Source: a virus
IMG/VR virus record: IMGVR_UViG_3300036845_000466
Coordinates: 1 to 63,051 of that record
DNA: 63,051 nucleotides
Direction: 5' to 3' (one strand)
This document shows, in pieces, positions 1 through 6,951 of this stretch. Positions within the stretch are counted from its first letter, which is position 1; every line of letters begins with the position of its first letter. The position numbers and the translations under genes were made by a program. The notes beneath the pieces are model-generated. The model was not told the DNA's origin. It did not search any database and worked only from the letters and a program-made list of their open reading frames with translations.

Positions 1-52
1 GCGGCAGGCCGGAAAGCAGCCTCTGCCTGGCCGTATCTGCATCCCCTGGCAT
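1..52 (-). CDS. Partial leftward gene cut by the window edge (tentative)
   Basis: A possible start ATG at 52-50 reads MPGDADTARQRLLSGLP to the window edge without a stop. A GGAGAGGA-like ribosome-binding site lies about 10 bases upstream. It would continue the leftward operon. Only 17 codons are visible, so no function can be given and the gene itself is uncertain. Confidence 0.3.
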   Translation of the reverse strand, partial: MPGDADTARQRLLSGLP

Positions 53-143
53 CAATCCGGTGTCCTCTCCGTCACGCGCTGGGCCCAATGTACCGCCCTC
101 GTACCGCAGACGCCACCTGCCTGCCTGCTTTTACCCGTCCGTG

Positions 144-365
144 TCACGCCAGCCCGGCGATCACGGCGATGATCCAGCCGGCCAGCGCCAGCACGCCGAG
201 CAGCACCGACGCGGCGGCCACGACCGTGACGGGCCCGCCGCGCGCCTGCCAGCCGTTGTGGAAGGCGATCCGGGCGATCTTCAGCTCGTCCGGCCCGAGC
301 CAGCTCACGGTGAGCAGGAAGCTCGTCCAGGCCGCTTCTTCGCTGTTGTTACGGAGCGTACTCAT
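144..365 (-). CDS. Small membrane-anchored protein, 73 aa
   Basis: Unrecognised small protein. The first 45 residues are soluble and mixed in charge. The last 25 form one hydrophobic stretch (VVAAASVLLGVLALAGWIIA), so it is probably anchored by a C-terminal membrane helix. Its start ATG overlaps the stop of the upstream 29-aa gene (ATGA), which implies translational coupling. Two consecutive tiny membrane proteins at the end of the replication operon could be inhibitory or lysis-type peptides, but nothing in the sequence proves that. Confidence 0.65.
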   Translation of the reverse strand: MSTLRNNSEEAAWTSFLLTVSWLGPDELKIARIAFHNGWQARGGPVTVVAAASVLLGVLALAGWIIAVIAGLA

Positions 366-451
366 CCGGCCACCACCAGCGTGAACGCCACCAGCAGCCC
401 GGCCAGCACCACAGCCAGGGCCGATACGGCGAGGAAGTGCAGCACGTTCAT
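362..451 (-). CDS. Very small single-helix membrane protein, 29 aa
   Basis: A 29-codon gene starting MNVLHFLAVSAL and continuing as one uninterrupted hydrophobic helix (about residues 5-28). Its start lies 4 bases beyond the stop of the upstream 221-aa gene and its stop overlaps the next start (ATGA), so it is tightly embedded in the operon. That packing is the main argument that it is real. There is no recognisable family. A single-pass membrane peptide is the only safe call. Confidence 0.55.
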   Translation of the reverse strand: MNVLHFLAVSALAVVLAGLLVAFTLVVAG

Positions 452-455
452 CCGG

Positions 456-1121
456 CTACTCCCGTTCCGTCGTGCTCAGGTCGCGGTGGTCGGCCTCGGC
501 CCACAGCGTGTCCCAGTCGACCGGTTCGGGATCGACCACGGACAGGATGCGGAGCTGGTAGGTGAGCACCGCGTCGAGCATCCGCTGGTTCTGCGCCTGC
601 ATGCCCGCGATCGCGTCCAGCCGCGCCTCGAGCCTGGCCAGGCGGTCATCCGGCTGGCTCAGCCTGGTGGGCACGACCTGCCCGGCGGCGTTGTTCGCCA
701 GGGCCTTGAGCCGGCCCGCCGGGCTCGAGGGGTCGGGGTTGGCTACCTGCTCCAGGACGGGCACGATCCGGCCGTCGCCTGCCAGGGCAGCCTGCGCCGT
801 GATGTCGGGCTGTGCAGGAGCGTCATCCGGCTGGGCGGCCGGGTCGGGGATCGCGCCGGCCGCGATCGCCTGCCGCAGGGCCTGGTCTTTCTGGTACTCG
901 GGCACGGCGAGATTGTAGCCCGTGATCGCCGCATCGGCCCGGGTAAGCGACTTTTCGTCACTCTCGGCCACCGAGCGGTCGCGGACCTGGTTGAGCACGC
1001 GCAGAATGCCTGTCGGTGTGCTCACCTTACCGGGCGTCACCTCGGCGAAATACCGTGCGAAATACCCCACCTGGTCATCGCGTTCCTGCTGGTCCTTGAC
1101 CCACTGCGCGAACGTCGCCAT
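456..1121 (-). CDS. Hypothetical protein, 221 aa, C-terminal coiled coil
   Basis: Unrecognised. I start it at ATG 1121 (MATFAQWV) because GGGAGATGATCGGG directly upstream matches the ribosome-binding site used across this phage; an ATG three codons earlier would sit on that site. The N-terminal 60 residues look globular and basic/acidic (WVKDQQERDDQVGYFARYFA). The middle is rich in Pro, Ala and Asp. Residues near 155-200 (RLARLEARLDAIAGMQAQNQ) have a heptad pattern and probably form a coiled coil. It is the second gene after the origin-like region on the leftward operon. Confidence 0.7.
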   Translation of the reverse strand: MATFAQWVKDQQERDDQVGYFARYFAEVTPGKVSTPTGILRVLNQVRDRSVAESDEKSLTRADAAITGYNLAVPEYQKDQALRQAIAAGAIPDPAAQPDDAPAQPDITAQAALAGDGRIVPVLEQVANPDPSSPAGRLKALANNAAGQVVPTRLSQPDDRLARLEARLDAIAGMQAQNQRMLDAVLTYQLRILSVVDPEPVDWDTLWAEADHRDLSTTERE

Positions 1122-1188
1122 CCCGATCATCTCCCTCTCTGCCTATTCCGATTCTACCTTATACGCACTGTCTGGTATGCCATCCGGT

Positions 1189-1228
1189 GGTCACAGTGAG
1201 ACTACTGGCGAGGTAGTCACAGTGTGAC
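1189..1228. promoter_or_regulatory. Operator-like repeat in the 1122-1230 gap
   Basis: The gap between two leftward genes holds GTCACAGTG twice (1190-1198 and 1216-1224), 26 bases apart. The second copy is a perfect inverted repeat, GTCAC-AGT-GTGAC. AT-rich words resembling a -10 (TATAAG, TAGAAT on the - strand) lie just downstream at about 1150-1165. The layout suggests a regulated leftward promoter. No good -35 is visible, so the promoter part is inference. Confidence 0.35.
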
Positions 1229-1230
1229 GA

Positions 1231-1467
1231 CTAAGCGTTGTCAGTCTCTGACATCATCCGGCCTTCGCGTTTTGCCTGCAGCGCCTCGAGCAGCTCGTTC
1301 GCGAACTTCTCCACGTCGTCGTCCGAGATATCGCTCAGGGTACCCAGGTGGCCCCCGGCAGGACCGTACGCACTTGCCCAGGCATTCGGCCGGCCGCTGC
1401 CGAACAGCGTCAGCATGAACTTGCGTCTGTCCGCAGATTCCAGGCAGATCGTACGTCTGGGGGTCAT
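1231..1467 (-). CDS. Hypothetical protein, 78 aa, next to the candidate origin
   Basis: Unrecognised. The start ATG at 1467 follows AAGGGAGAGATC, this phage's typical ribosome-binding site. The N-terminus is basic (MTPRRTICLESADRRKFM). The C-terminal half is acidic and helical (DISDDDVEKFANELLEALQAKREG). It is the first leftward gene after the repeat-rich stretch at 1468-1761. A fifth copy of CAGGCAGAT (1441-1449) lies inside its 5' end. It might act on that DNA, but this is only positional reasoning. Confidence 0.65.
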   Translation of the reverse strand: MTPRRTICLESADRRKFMLTLFGSGRPNAWASAYGPAGGHLGTLSDISDDDVEKFANELLEALQAKREGRMMSETDNA

Positions 1468-1487
1468 GATCTCTCCCTTGGTCGTTT

Positions 1488-1760
1488 GTACGCTTTTGTC
1501 TCAAGAAGTTTCTCATACGGAGAAAAGCTCTGTGAAGGCTGTTTCTCACGCGTGTAGAGTTTTTTATATTACCGTACAAAGCGTACAAACGTACAAAGTA
1601 AGTAAGTATTCCCAGCTCATACAGTGTTCCGGCTCTTGGACACTCTCTGTACGCTTGTACGCTTCCATCCAGGCAGATGGCAGGCAGATCCAGGCAGATG
1701 GCAGGCAGATGCTCAGATGGACGGCCAGACGGGCCGAAGCGTACAAAGCTCTGTACGCTT
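1488..1760. repeat. Iteron cluster, candidate replication origin
   Basis: The gene-free stretch 1468-1761 is visibly richer in A/T than its surroundings. The 8-mer GTACGCTT or its complement occurs six times: 1488-1495(+), 1579-1586(-), 1649-1656(+), 1657-1664(+), 1737-1744(-) and 1753-1760(+). The shorter CGTACAAA is found at 1573, 1582 and 1590. An AT-rich run (GTTTTTTATATTA, about 1559-1571) could be an unwinding element. The cluster sits just downstream of the helicase and primase genes. Iterons, an AT-rich element and adjacent initiator-type genes are the usual signs of an origin, but the function is inferred. Confidence 0.6.
1670..1710. repeat. Direct repeat array CAGGCAGAT x4
   Basis: CAGGCAGAT is repeated at 1670-1678, 1681-1689, 1691-1699 and 1702-1710, with start-to-start spacing of 11, 10 and 11 bases, close to one helical turn. 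A degenerate copy follows (GCTCAGATGG, 1711-1720) and an isolated copy lies at 1441-1449. Such phased short repeats suit a protein that lines up along one DNA face. They lie inside the candidate origin, between GTACGCTT copies. Confidence 0.75.
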
Positions 1761-1761
1761 T

Positions 1762-3354
1762 TCAGACGGGCCGTACATCCGGTAAGACGCGCCATCTGTC
1801 TGTACAGGCAAGACCTCTGAACACGCGGACACCGCTGTGCTCCATCGGGTACTTCCGCCCGATGATCTCGTTGAAGGTCTTGCGCTTGACCGGCTGGACG
1901 CCCTCGGAGTCGCACCAGTGCACCCGGTAGGCTTCCCAGAGCTTGCCGCGCTCGGCGCACTTGTACACCGGATGGTCGCCGCCGACCTCGGCCAGCAGGC
2001 CGTCTGCGATGTACTCGGACACGAACCGCAGCGCGTCCTCGGTGTCGACCGCCATCCGCTCGCGCAGCTCGATCACAGACAGCGGCAGCTCGGGCAGGCC
2101 GTTGCGCGCCTCCCAGGCCACCGTGTCCAGCAGCAGGCGCAGGATGCCGTTCCGCTCGCTTTTCAGCCGCTCGAGCAGGTCCAGGTCGGGCACGTCGTAC
2201 CCGGCCTGGAACAGCACAGCCTCCTGGCGGGACATCATCGCGTCGTCGGCGGTGTTGAACCGGATGGGGTTGTTGGAGCCGATGAACGGCGTGCACTGGG
2301 GCTTCCAGGTGATCGGCTTCTCGTACTTGCCAGCCGTGCGCTGGGCATCGCGGCCGGTCAGCTGCTTCATGAACGACACGTCGTACAGCGCGCCCGCATT
2401 CGGCTCGTGGGTGTAGACGAACCTCGCGGCCATCAGGTCGTGCTGGCGGAACCCCGCATCGCCTGCGTGCTTGGCCAGGAACGTCTCTACCGGCACCGGA
2501 CGCGCGTAATCGCCCGCAATGTACGCTATAAGGTCAGTAAATGTCGATTTGCCGCTGTCACGGCGCCCGATCAGGTTGAGGAATCCCTTGCGGCGCTGCA
2601 GGCCGAACAGGGCGCCCGCTACCCGCCACAGCAGCCAGAAACGCTGAGGGCCGTCCGGCATGCTCTCGCGCAGGAACCGCTCGAAGACCGGGCACGCCGC
2701 ATCCGGGTCCCAGGCCACCGACTTGCCGGTCCGGCGGGTGATCATCGCCCCGGAGTCATGCGGTCTCAGCTTCACGTAGCCGTCGCGCAGCACCTGGCTG
2801 TAGTCGATCACCCCGTTGTCCACGACGATCGAGCCGGTGCCCGCGTCCACCTCGGACATATCCACGCTGAACGCCTGCGTGAGCTGCTTCTGCACCGCCG
2901 CCTGGCCCTGCTGGTTCCATATCCGGGCCACGAACGCGCGGTGTGTCTTCCAGCTCTCGGCTGCTCTCTTCATCATCCGGTCGCGGTCAGCAGCCAGGCC
3001 GGCGATCACCTCGAGCACGCAGTCCCATACGGTGTCGAACGCCTGTTTGAGCCAAGAGGCCAGCGACTGCGACATCCGGTCGGCAAAGGTCACCTGCTGC
3101 GGCGCGTACCTGCCCTCGCGCTCGTCCCACACGTACCAGTTGTCCGTCTGCTTGCCGTAAATAAACGGCGATCCGGCCGCCTCGGACATCCCGCGCACCG
3201 ACGCGGCCAGCTCAAGGTCGGACCTCGGCAGCCCGGCCATCGTCCAGGTGGCGGAGGTGTCAACGGCTCCGTCAGCGTCGTGAAAAATGAACCAGCAGGG
3301 CGTATACGGCCGGCCGCGCGTTCCTGCTCTGTCTGGGCAGCACGGGGCCGCCAT
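1762..3354 (-). CDS. SF3/P4-type (D5-like) replicative helicase
   Basis: Probable ATP-driven replication helicase of the phage/plasmid primase C-terminal (P4/D5) class, expected to unwind DNA at the origin. Visible motifs: Walker A GRRDSGKST at about 263-271, Walker B RFVYTHEP at 311-318, and SF3 motif C TPFIGSNNP at 355-363. The N-terminal 250 residues resemble the D5_N region; the C-terminus looks like a small DNA-binding domain. It follows the Prim-Pol gene, so the usual primase-helicase fusion is split in two here. The start is uncertain: ATG 3354 lacks a clear ribosome-binding site, whereas AGGAAAGGA precedes an ATG at about 3408 in another frame. Confidence 0.85.
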   Translation of the reverse strand: MAAPCCPDRAGTRGRPYTPCWFIFHDADGAVDTSATWTMAGLPRSDLELAASVRGMSEAAGSPFIYGKQTDNWYVWDEREGRYAPQQVTFADRMSQSLASWLKQAFDTVWDCVLEVIAGLAADRDRMMKRAAESWKTHRAFVARIWNQQGQAAVQKQLTQAFSVDMSEVDAGTGSIVVDNGVIDYSQVLRDGYVKLRPHDSGAMITRRTGKSVAWDPDAACPVFERFLRESMPDGPQRFWLLWRVAGALFGLQRRKGFLNLIGRRDSGKSTFTDLIAYIAGDYARPVPVETFLAKHAGDAGFRQHDLMAARFVYTHEPNAGALYDVSFMKQLTGRDAQRTAGKYEKPITWKPQCTPFIGSNNPIRFNTADDAMMSRQEAVLFQAGYDVPDLDLLERLKSERNGILRLLLDTVAWEARNGLPELPLSVIELRERMAVDTEDALRFVSEYIADGLLAEVGGDHPVYKCAERGKLWEAYRVHWCDSEGVQPVKRKTFNEIIGRKYPMEHSGVRVFRGLACTDRWRVLPDVRPV

Positions 3355-3467
3355 AACACGCGAAAGGCGCTGCGGGTAGACATCCGGGCAGCCAAAGTGT
3401 GTATCGTAACCATAACTGCGGTCCTTTCCTGAACGAGGTTTCGCAGCACGGACCTCTCCGGCACGCG

Positions 3468-4553
3468 CTAACCGGCGGTCCTGTCCGCCGGCCCGGGAGT
3501 TATCAGCTCCCGGGCCGGCCCGCTCTGCGGGGTAAGTGAGACTCTACGACCGGTTGCCCCGGTTTGCGCATCCCCTCGCCGTAACCGGTTCCAGGGCCTT
3601 CGCTCGAGCCAGCCGAGGAATTCGGCATTGCGGGCGTTCTCCCTGGCTGTCGATGTCTCGACGAACCGCCTGGCCGATTCGGCGCAGGTCAGCACCTCGT
3701 TCCAGCCGAAATCCGTTTTGTCCGTATTGGCATAAATGCCCCTGATGATCTCCATCACCTGGGCTGATCCGGCTGTGTGCGTGCCGTGCCGCCGGTACAG
3801 CCCGCAGGCCGTCCGGTACAGCTCCCGGTTCCGCATCCCGGGCGGCAATCCGGCTTGCATGTAGGTTTCGAGTACCTCGTCCACCGGGGCACCGGATACG
3901 GTTCCCCCGCCAGCGCGCGGAGCCGGCGGCGCCTCGGCCAGCCACTGGCCGAACCAGGGCGGAGCGTCAGGCACCGCATGCGGGCACCCGCCCGCCTGCT
4001 CGTACGGGACCGGCACCTCGCCCGATCCGCGCTCCCCGGGCCGGCTGGCGGGCTGGATCATCGCCATCGACGGCGGGGCGACCACCAGGCCGCCGTCCCC
4101 CTTGATGTCGACGCCAGGGAGGATGCCAGGCCGTTCGGGCGTGGCCTCCGCGCGCATCCAGACGTGCCAGCCGCCGCTGGGCGTCTGCACGTGCGGCGCC
4201 CAGTACGGCACAGACGATCCCATCCGGCTAAGGAACGCCAGCCACTCCCCCGGCCCGTCCTGCCCGCCTTTCACGTCCAGGTCGACGACAGCCAGCCGGT
4301 TGTCGCTCCCCGTAGCCACCCCGATGTTGGCCACCATGTCCAGCCCCCACCAGTCCATGATCTGGTCCGGGTCTTTGCTGGCCAGGTGGATGCCGCCCCG
4401 GTCGCCGAGCATCTGGTGCGGTCGCTTGCCGCCGCGCGCGAGCGGGATGACGGCATATCCCAGAGCTGCGTACCTCAGCGCGGCGGCGCCGAGCCCGTAC
4501 CGCTTCGGCAGCCGGTGATCCGGTTCGAAGTAGAAGCAGCTGCAGTCAGACAT
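3468..4553 (-). CDS. Prim-Pol (archaeo-eukaryotic primase superfamily) DNA primase/polymerase
   Basis: Bifunctional DNA primase/polymerase of the AEP superfamily, 361 aa. It should make primers for phage replication together with the helicase encoded next to it. Visible features: the metal-binding DxD in AVVDLDVK (D91, D93), the nucleotide-binding SGGWH (H130), and GVDIKGDGGLVVAPPS (D149), all in family order. Residues from about 210 on form a helical C-terminal region of unclear role. Its start overlaps the upstream small gene by 8 bases. The helicase gene begins about 110 bases downstream, so the pair is probably co-transcribed. Confidence 0.88.
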   Translation of the reverse strand: MSDCSCFYFEPDHRLPKRYGLGAAALRYAALGYAVIPLARGGKRPHQMLGDRGGIHLASKDPDQIMDWWGLDMVANIGVATGSDNRLAVVDLDVKGGQDGPGEWLAFLSRMGSSVPYWAPHVQTPSGGWHVWMRAEATPERPGILPGVDIKGDGGLVVAPPSMAMIQPASRPGERGSGEVPVPYEQAGGCPHAVPDAPPWFGQWLAEAPPAPRAGGGTVSGAPVDEVLETYMQAGLPPGMRNRELYRTACGLYRRHGTHTAGSAQVMEIIRGIYANTDKTDFGWNEVLTCAESARRFVETSTARENARNAEFLGWLERRPWNRLRRGDAQTGATGRRVSLTPQSGPARELITPGPADRTAG

Positions 4554-4776
4554 TGCGCAGCCACGGCTTGTAGTCCGGGTCGTTTTTGAGCCGGGGCCAC
4601 TCGACGTGGACCGGCCAGGGCCGCTCCGGCGAGGACATCCACATCACCGTGCACCCGGTCCGGCACGCGTCGCACAGCAGATCCTCAGCGGTCGGCGGCG
4701 CCGAGCAGGCGTGCTGCTTTCCGTCGCCGTACAGTCCGGGCGGCTTGTCGCACCGGCATGTCCCCAGGTCAGGCAC
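4546..4776 (-). CDS. Small Cys-rich (probable zinc-binding) protein, 76 aa, copy A
   Basis: Cysteines are arranged as C-x-C...C...C-x2-C-x3-C around the conserved segment TAEDLLCDACRTGC, suggesting a small zinc-binding fold. The next gene upstream encodes a clear paralogue sharing AEDLLCD-x-CR-x-GC. The start is GTG 4776, which overlaps the end of that paralogue (GTGCCTGA). The C-terminal tail is rich in Trp and Pro (WMSSPERPWPVHVEWPRL) and precedes Prim-Pol with an 8-base overlap. A role in transcription or replication is possible but not shown. Confidence 0.7.
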   Translation of the reverse strand: MPDLGTCRCDKPPGLYGDGKQHACSAPPTAEDLLCDACRTGCTVMWMSSPERPWPVHVEWPRLKNDPDYKPWLRNV

Positions 4777-4954
4777 TGAAAGATGCCTTCCTGTTACCGT
4801 GGTGCCAGGGACCGTCGCCCCACCGGACCGAGTACCGGCAGCCTTCCCGGCAGGGGTCGCAGAGCAGGTCTTCGGCGGTCGGCACCGCCTCGCACACGTG
4901 CTGCACCAGCCAGCCGCACTGGCAGTGGCCGAGGTCAGCCGGCACGGCGGTCAT
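4769..4954 (-). CDS. Small Cys-rich (probable zinc-binding) protein, 61 aa, copy B
   Basis: Paralogue of the adjacent 76-aa protein: CQCGWLVQHVC then AEDLLCDPCREGC, with the same spacing around AEDLLCD. I chose ATG 4954 because it sits just inside the stop of the 69-aa upstream gene (20-base overlap) and removes an implausible Arg/Ser-rich N-terminus. The two copies are arranged in tandem, so they most likely arose by local gene duplication. Zinc binding is inferred from the cysteines only. Confidence 0.65.
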   Translation of the reverse strand: MTAVPADLGHCQCGWLVQHVCEAVPTAEDLLCDPCREGCRYSVRWGDGPWHHGNRKASFSA

Positions 4955-5144
4955 CCGGCGGTTTGATCTCGGTGACCGTGATCTCGCGCGTAGTGAACGG
5001 CAGCCGGTCCAGCGCGCGGAGCACGGCGGCCGGGTGGTGCGGCGCCCGCAGGCCGAAGTGCATCTCCGAGCCGTGCTGTGACACAGCTCGCACCTGCCAC
5101 TGGCGGTCATCGGGGGAATTTACCTGGTCAGGGCTGTTGTTCAT
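4935..5144 (-). CDS. Hypothetical protein, 69 aa, first gene of the leftward operon
   Basis: Starts at ATG 5144 behind AGGGAGATGATTAAGAGT, the phage's standard ribosome-binding site at normal spacing. The protein is small and polar with a basic middle (HFGLRAPHHPAAVLRALDRL) and ends in KPPDDRRAG. No family is recognised. As the first gene of the leftward unit, next to the operator-like repeat at 5198-5214, it would be transcribed earliest; a regulatory role is possible but unproven. Confidence 0.65.
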   Translation of the reverse strand: MNNSPDQVNSPDDRQWQVRAVSQHGSEMHFGLRAPHHPAAVLRALDRLPFTTREITVTEIKPPDDRRAG

Positions 5145-5197
5145 ACTCTTAATCATCTCCCTGGACGCTTCGGGGGATTGCGCCTGGGACCAGAGTT

Positions 5198-5214
5198 TAC
5201 CTGCGCTGCAGGTA
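5198..5214. promoter_or_regulatory. Perfect inverted repeat in the divergent control region
   Basis: TACCTGC-GCT-GCAGGTA: two perfect 7-base arms with a 3-base spacer, lying 54 bases from the leftward start (5144) and 30 bases from the rightward start (5244). It is the only strong dyad in the only divergent intergenic region of the window. The location fits an operator for a dimeric repressor controlling both arms. On the - strand TAAACT next to it could be a -10. No repressor gene is obvious nearby. Confidence 0.5.
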
Positions 5215-5243
5215 CAGTTGAGTGAACGAGGGAGAGGATGAAG

Positions 5244-5768
5244 ATGGCAGAGGCTGGCGTGCGTATTTTCGACAAGGGCATGGCGCAGCCGGTGACCGTT
5301 CCCGGGGTGCTGATCGGCAAGGGCTCGAGCCGCCGTGACGACTCGCTGGCGTGGGCGGAGATCGAGATCTACAAGCTCGAGGACGGCAGTTACCGTACGC
5401 ACAGGGTCGGGTACTCGCTGACGTATCATCTTGCTGACACACGGTGCACGGTGCGCTCAGGGGCGCAAAAGGGTGATCCGGCTACCGTTGACGACCTGCC
5501 CGACGACGCCGAGCCGTGCACCGTCTGCCGGCCGCCGGAGCCGCGCGACCTCGGCGACGACGAGCCCGTCCGGTACGAGTTCCCGCGCCACAGCTTCGAC
5601 GGGTGCGCGGACCCGGCCCAGGTGATCGAGAAGCTGACGGTATTCCGCGACCGCAAGCACCAGCAGAGCGTGCGGTTCTCCGGCCCGGTCATGGCGGCGC
5701 TGCGCGAGGCCGCCCGCAACGATCCGGCGTTCCAGCTCGAAACGCCGCCGGATGCGGCTAGCATCTGA
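5244..5768 (+). CDS. Hypothetical protein, 174 aa, first rightward gene
   Basis: Begins at ATG 5244 (MAEAGVRIFDKGMA) at the standard distance from AGGGAGAGGATGAAG; an ATG two codons earlier lies inside that site. The N-terminal half reads like a small beta domain (AWAEIEIYKLEDGSYRTHRV). A CTVC pair follows at about residue 92, within a Pro/Asp-rich stretch. The C-terminal 50 residues are helical. It is the first gene of the rightward operon and so is probably expressed early. No family recognised. Confidence 0.75.
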   Translation: MAEAGVRIFDKGMAQPVTVPGVLIGKGSSRRDDSLAWAEIEIYKLEDGSYRTHRVGYSLTYHLADTRCTVRSGAQKGDPATVDDLPDDAEPCTVCRPPEPRDLGDDEPVRYEFPRHSFDGCADPAQVIEKLTVFRDRKHQQSVRFSGPVMAALREAARNDPAFQLETPPDAASI

Positions 5769-5805
5769 GCTACGCAAATCCGGCTCAACAGGGAGAAGAT
5801 CGACG

Positions 5806-6087
5806 ATGACAACGCAGGTAATCCCGGCGTGCGACACCCCGGTCGCGGGCGGCTGCAGCAAGCCGGCCAAGGCCGTGATCGTGCACCGGGCGAGCGAGAA
5901 CCTGATCGGCAACGGCATGGCGGTCTGGTCGGCTTACTTCCGCTGCGAGGAAGACCACTACGCCAAGACCGACGCCGGCCACATCCGGCGCGCGGACCCC
6001 GAGGCCGTGATCTACGTGTTCGGCACCGACGACGGCGCCGTGCTGTCATCCGGCCGCTACGCCGCGCACCTGTTCGAGCAGGGGTAA
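5806..6087 (+). CDS. Hypothetical protein, 93 aa
   Basis: Start ATG 5806 follows GGGAGAAGATCGACG. The sequence (MTTQVIPACDTPVAGGCSKP) has two N-terminal cysteines and a CEEDHYAKT segment that could hold a metal. The rest is compact and mixed alpha/beta. Its stop overlaps the next start (TAATG). Unrecognised. Confidence 0.7.
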   Translation: MTTQVIPACDTPVAGGCSKPAKAVIVHRASENLIGNGMAVWSAYFRCEEDHYAKTDAGHIRRADPEAVIYVFGTDDGAVLSSGRYAAHLFEQG

Positions 6088-6596
6088 TGGTCCACGTGTT
6101 CGCCGGCGACGTGCTCGCCGTGCGCTCGAGCGGGTTCGCGGCCGAGATGATCCGGCTGGGCGCCGCGCTGGCCGGCAAGCCGGACATCTCCAACCACATC
6201 GCGGTCGTGCACCATACGGACGGCAAGGGCGTCACCTGGTGCCTCGAGGGCAGGCCAGGGGGCGTGGGCTGGCGCAACGCGGCCGACTACCTCAATTCGC
6301 ACTGGACGCTCGACAACGCCGCCCAGCCGAAGACACCGGAGCAGCGCGAGACGGTCTGCAAGGCAGCCGAGGCGATGCTGGCCACCAGGTACGACTGGGC
6401 GGCGATCGTCGGCGACGGGCTCGCTGACCTGCACCTGTGGGACCCGGTGGACGGCCAGGTGCACGGCGAGACCGTCTGTTCGGCGCTGGCCGCCTACGCC
6501 TACGACCAGGCCGGCCTGCTCCGCCCGGCGGGAGGTGAGCGCCTTGTCCAGCCAGCCGACTGGGACCAATTTATGATTACTCGTGCCTGGGAATAG
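6087..6596 (+). CDS. YiiX-like permuted NlpC/P60-superfamily cysteine hydrolase
   Basis: Predicted papain-fold hydrolase of the permuted (YiiX/YaeF-like) type, 169 aa. The order of elements fits: an N-terminal GDVL, then a histidine strand (SNHIAVVHH, about 45-53), then the putative catalytic cysteine in ETVCSALAAYAYDQAGL near residue 135-150. Known members cleave amide or ester bonds, often in cell-wall or lipid-like substrates. There is no signal peptide, so it would act inside the cell or be released on lysis. Its placement among early genes rather than lysis genes is odd. An inactive or non-peptidase role cannot be excluded. Confidence 0.6.
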   Translation: MVHVFAGDVLAVRSSGFAAEMIRLGAALAGKPDISNHIAVVHHTDGKGVTWCLEGRPGGVGWRNAADYLNSHWTLDNAAQPKTPEQRETVCKAAEAMLATRYDWAAIVGDGLADLHLWDPVDGQVHGETVCSALAAYAYDQAGLLRPAGGERLVQPADWDQFMITRAWE

Positions 6597-6598
6597 CT

Positions 6599-6772
6599 AT
6601 GAAGCTGATCGAGGTGCTGTGCGACGAGCACCAGCAGGAGATGAAGCACCGGATGGCCACGCTGGACTGGGCGTGCACCGCAGAGGGCTGCAAGAAAACG
6701 CTGCCCGACGAAGAGGTGCACCGGCTGCTGTCCGCCTCGGCTAAGCCGGTGCCGCAGATCTGGGTGACATGA
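6599..6772 (+). CDS. Hypothetical protein, 57 aa
   Basis: Begins MKLIEVLCDEHQQEMKHR directly after the hydrolase gene and overlaps the next gene by 4 bases (ATGA). It contains a CDEH and a CTAEGCKK pair, so one zinc site is conceivable. The rest is charged and helical. Packing and coupling support it as a real gene. Function unknown. Confidence 0.65.
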   Translation: MKLIEVLCDEHQQEMKHRMATLDWACTAEGCKKTLPDEEVHRLLSASAKPVPQIWVT

Positions 6773-6951
6773 CCCCCGTACCGTACTGCGACGTGCACGG
6801 CCGGATGCAGCACGTCGTTGCGTGCAGGTGGTGGAGATGCTCCGGGTTCGACGGCGAAGGCTGTTCTGTCCAGTTCATCACTGACGAGCTGGTAGCACAC
6901 TGCATGTGCAGCCGCCTGCCTGGTGCGGGAATAACGCTGGTGCTGGAATGA
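6769..6951 (+). CDS. Small Cys/His-rich protein, 60 aa
   Basis: Coupled to both neighbours by ATGA overlaps. Cys and His residues are spread as YCDVHGRMQHVVAC, then CSGFDGEGCS, then AHCMCS, consistent with one or two small zinc sites. It lies immediately before the DNA polymerase gene. A nucleic-acid-binding accessory role is plausible by fold and position only. Confidence 0.65.
   Translation: MTPVPYCDVHGRMQHVVACRWWRCSGFDGEGCSVQFITDELVAHCMCSRLPGAGITLVLE

Noticed and set aside
1670-1710. The CAGGCAGAT array as a CRISPR array
   Set aside because: Repeats are only 9 bases with 1-2 base gaps; there are no spacers and no cas genes.
1564-1746. A 60-codon - strand frame in the candidate origin
   Set aside because: Its sequence simply translates the direct repeats (ICLPSAW repeated) and lacks a ribosome site.
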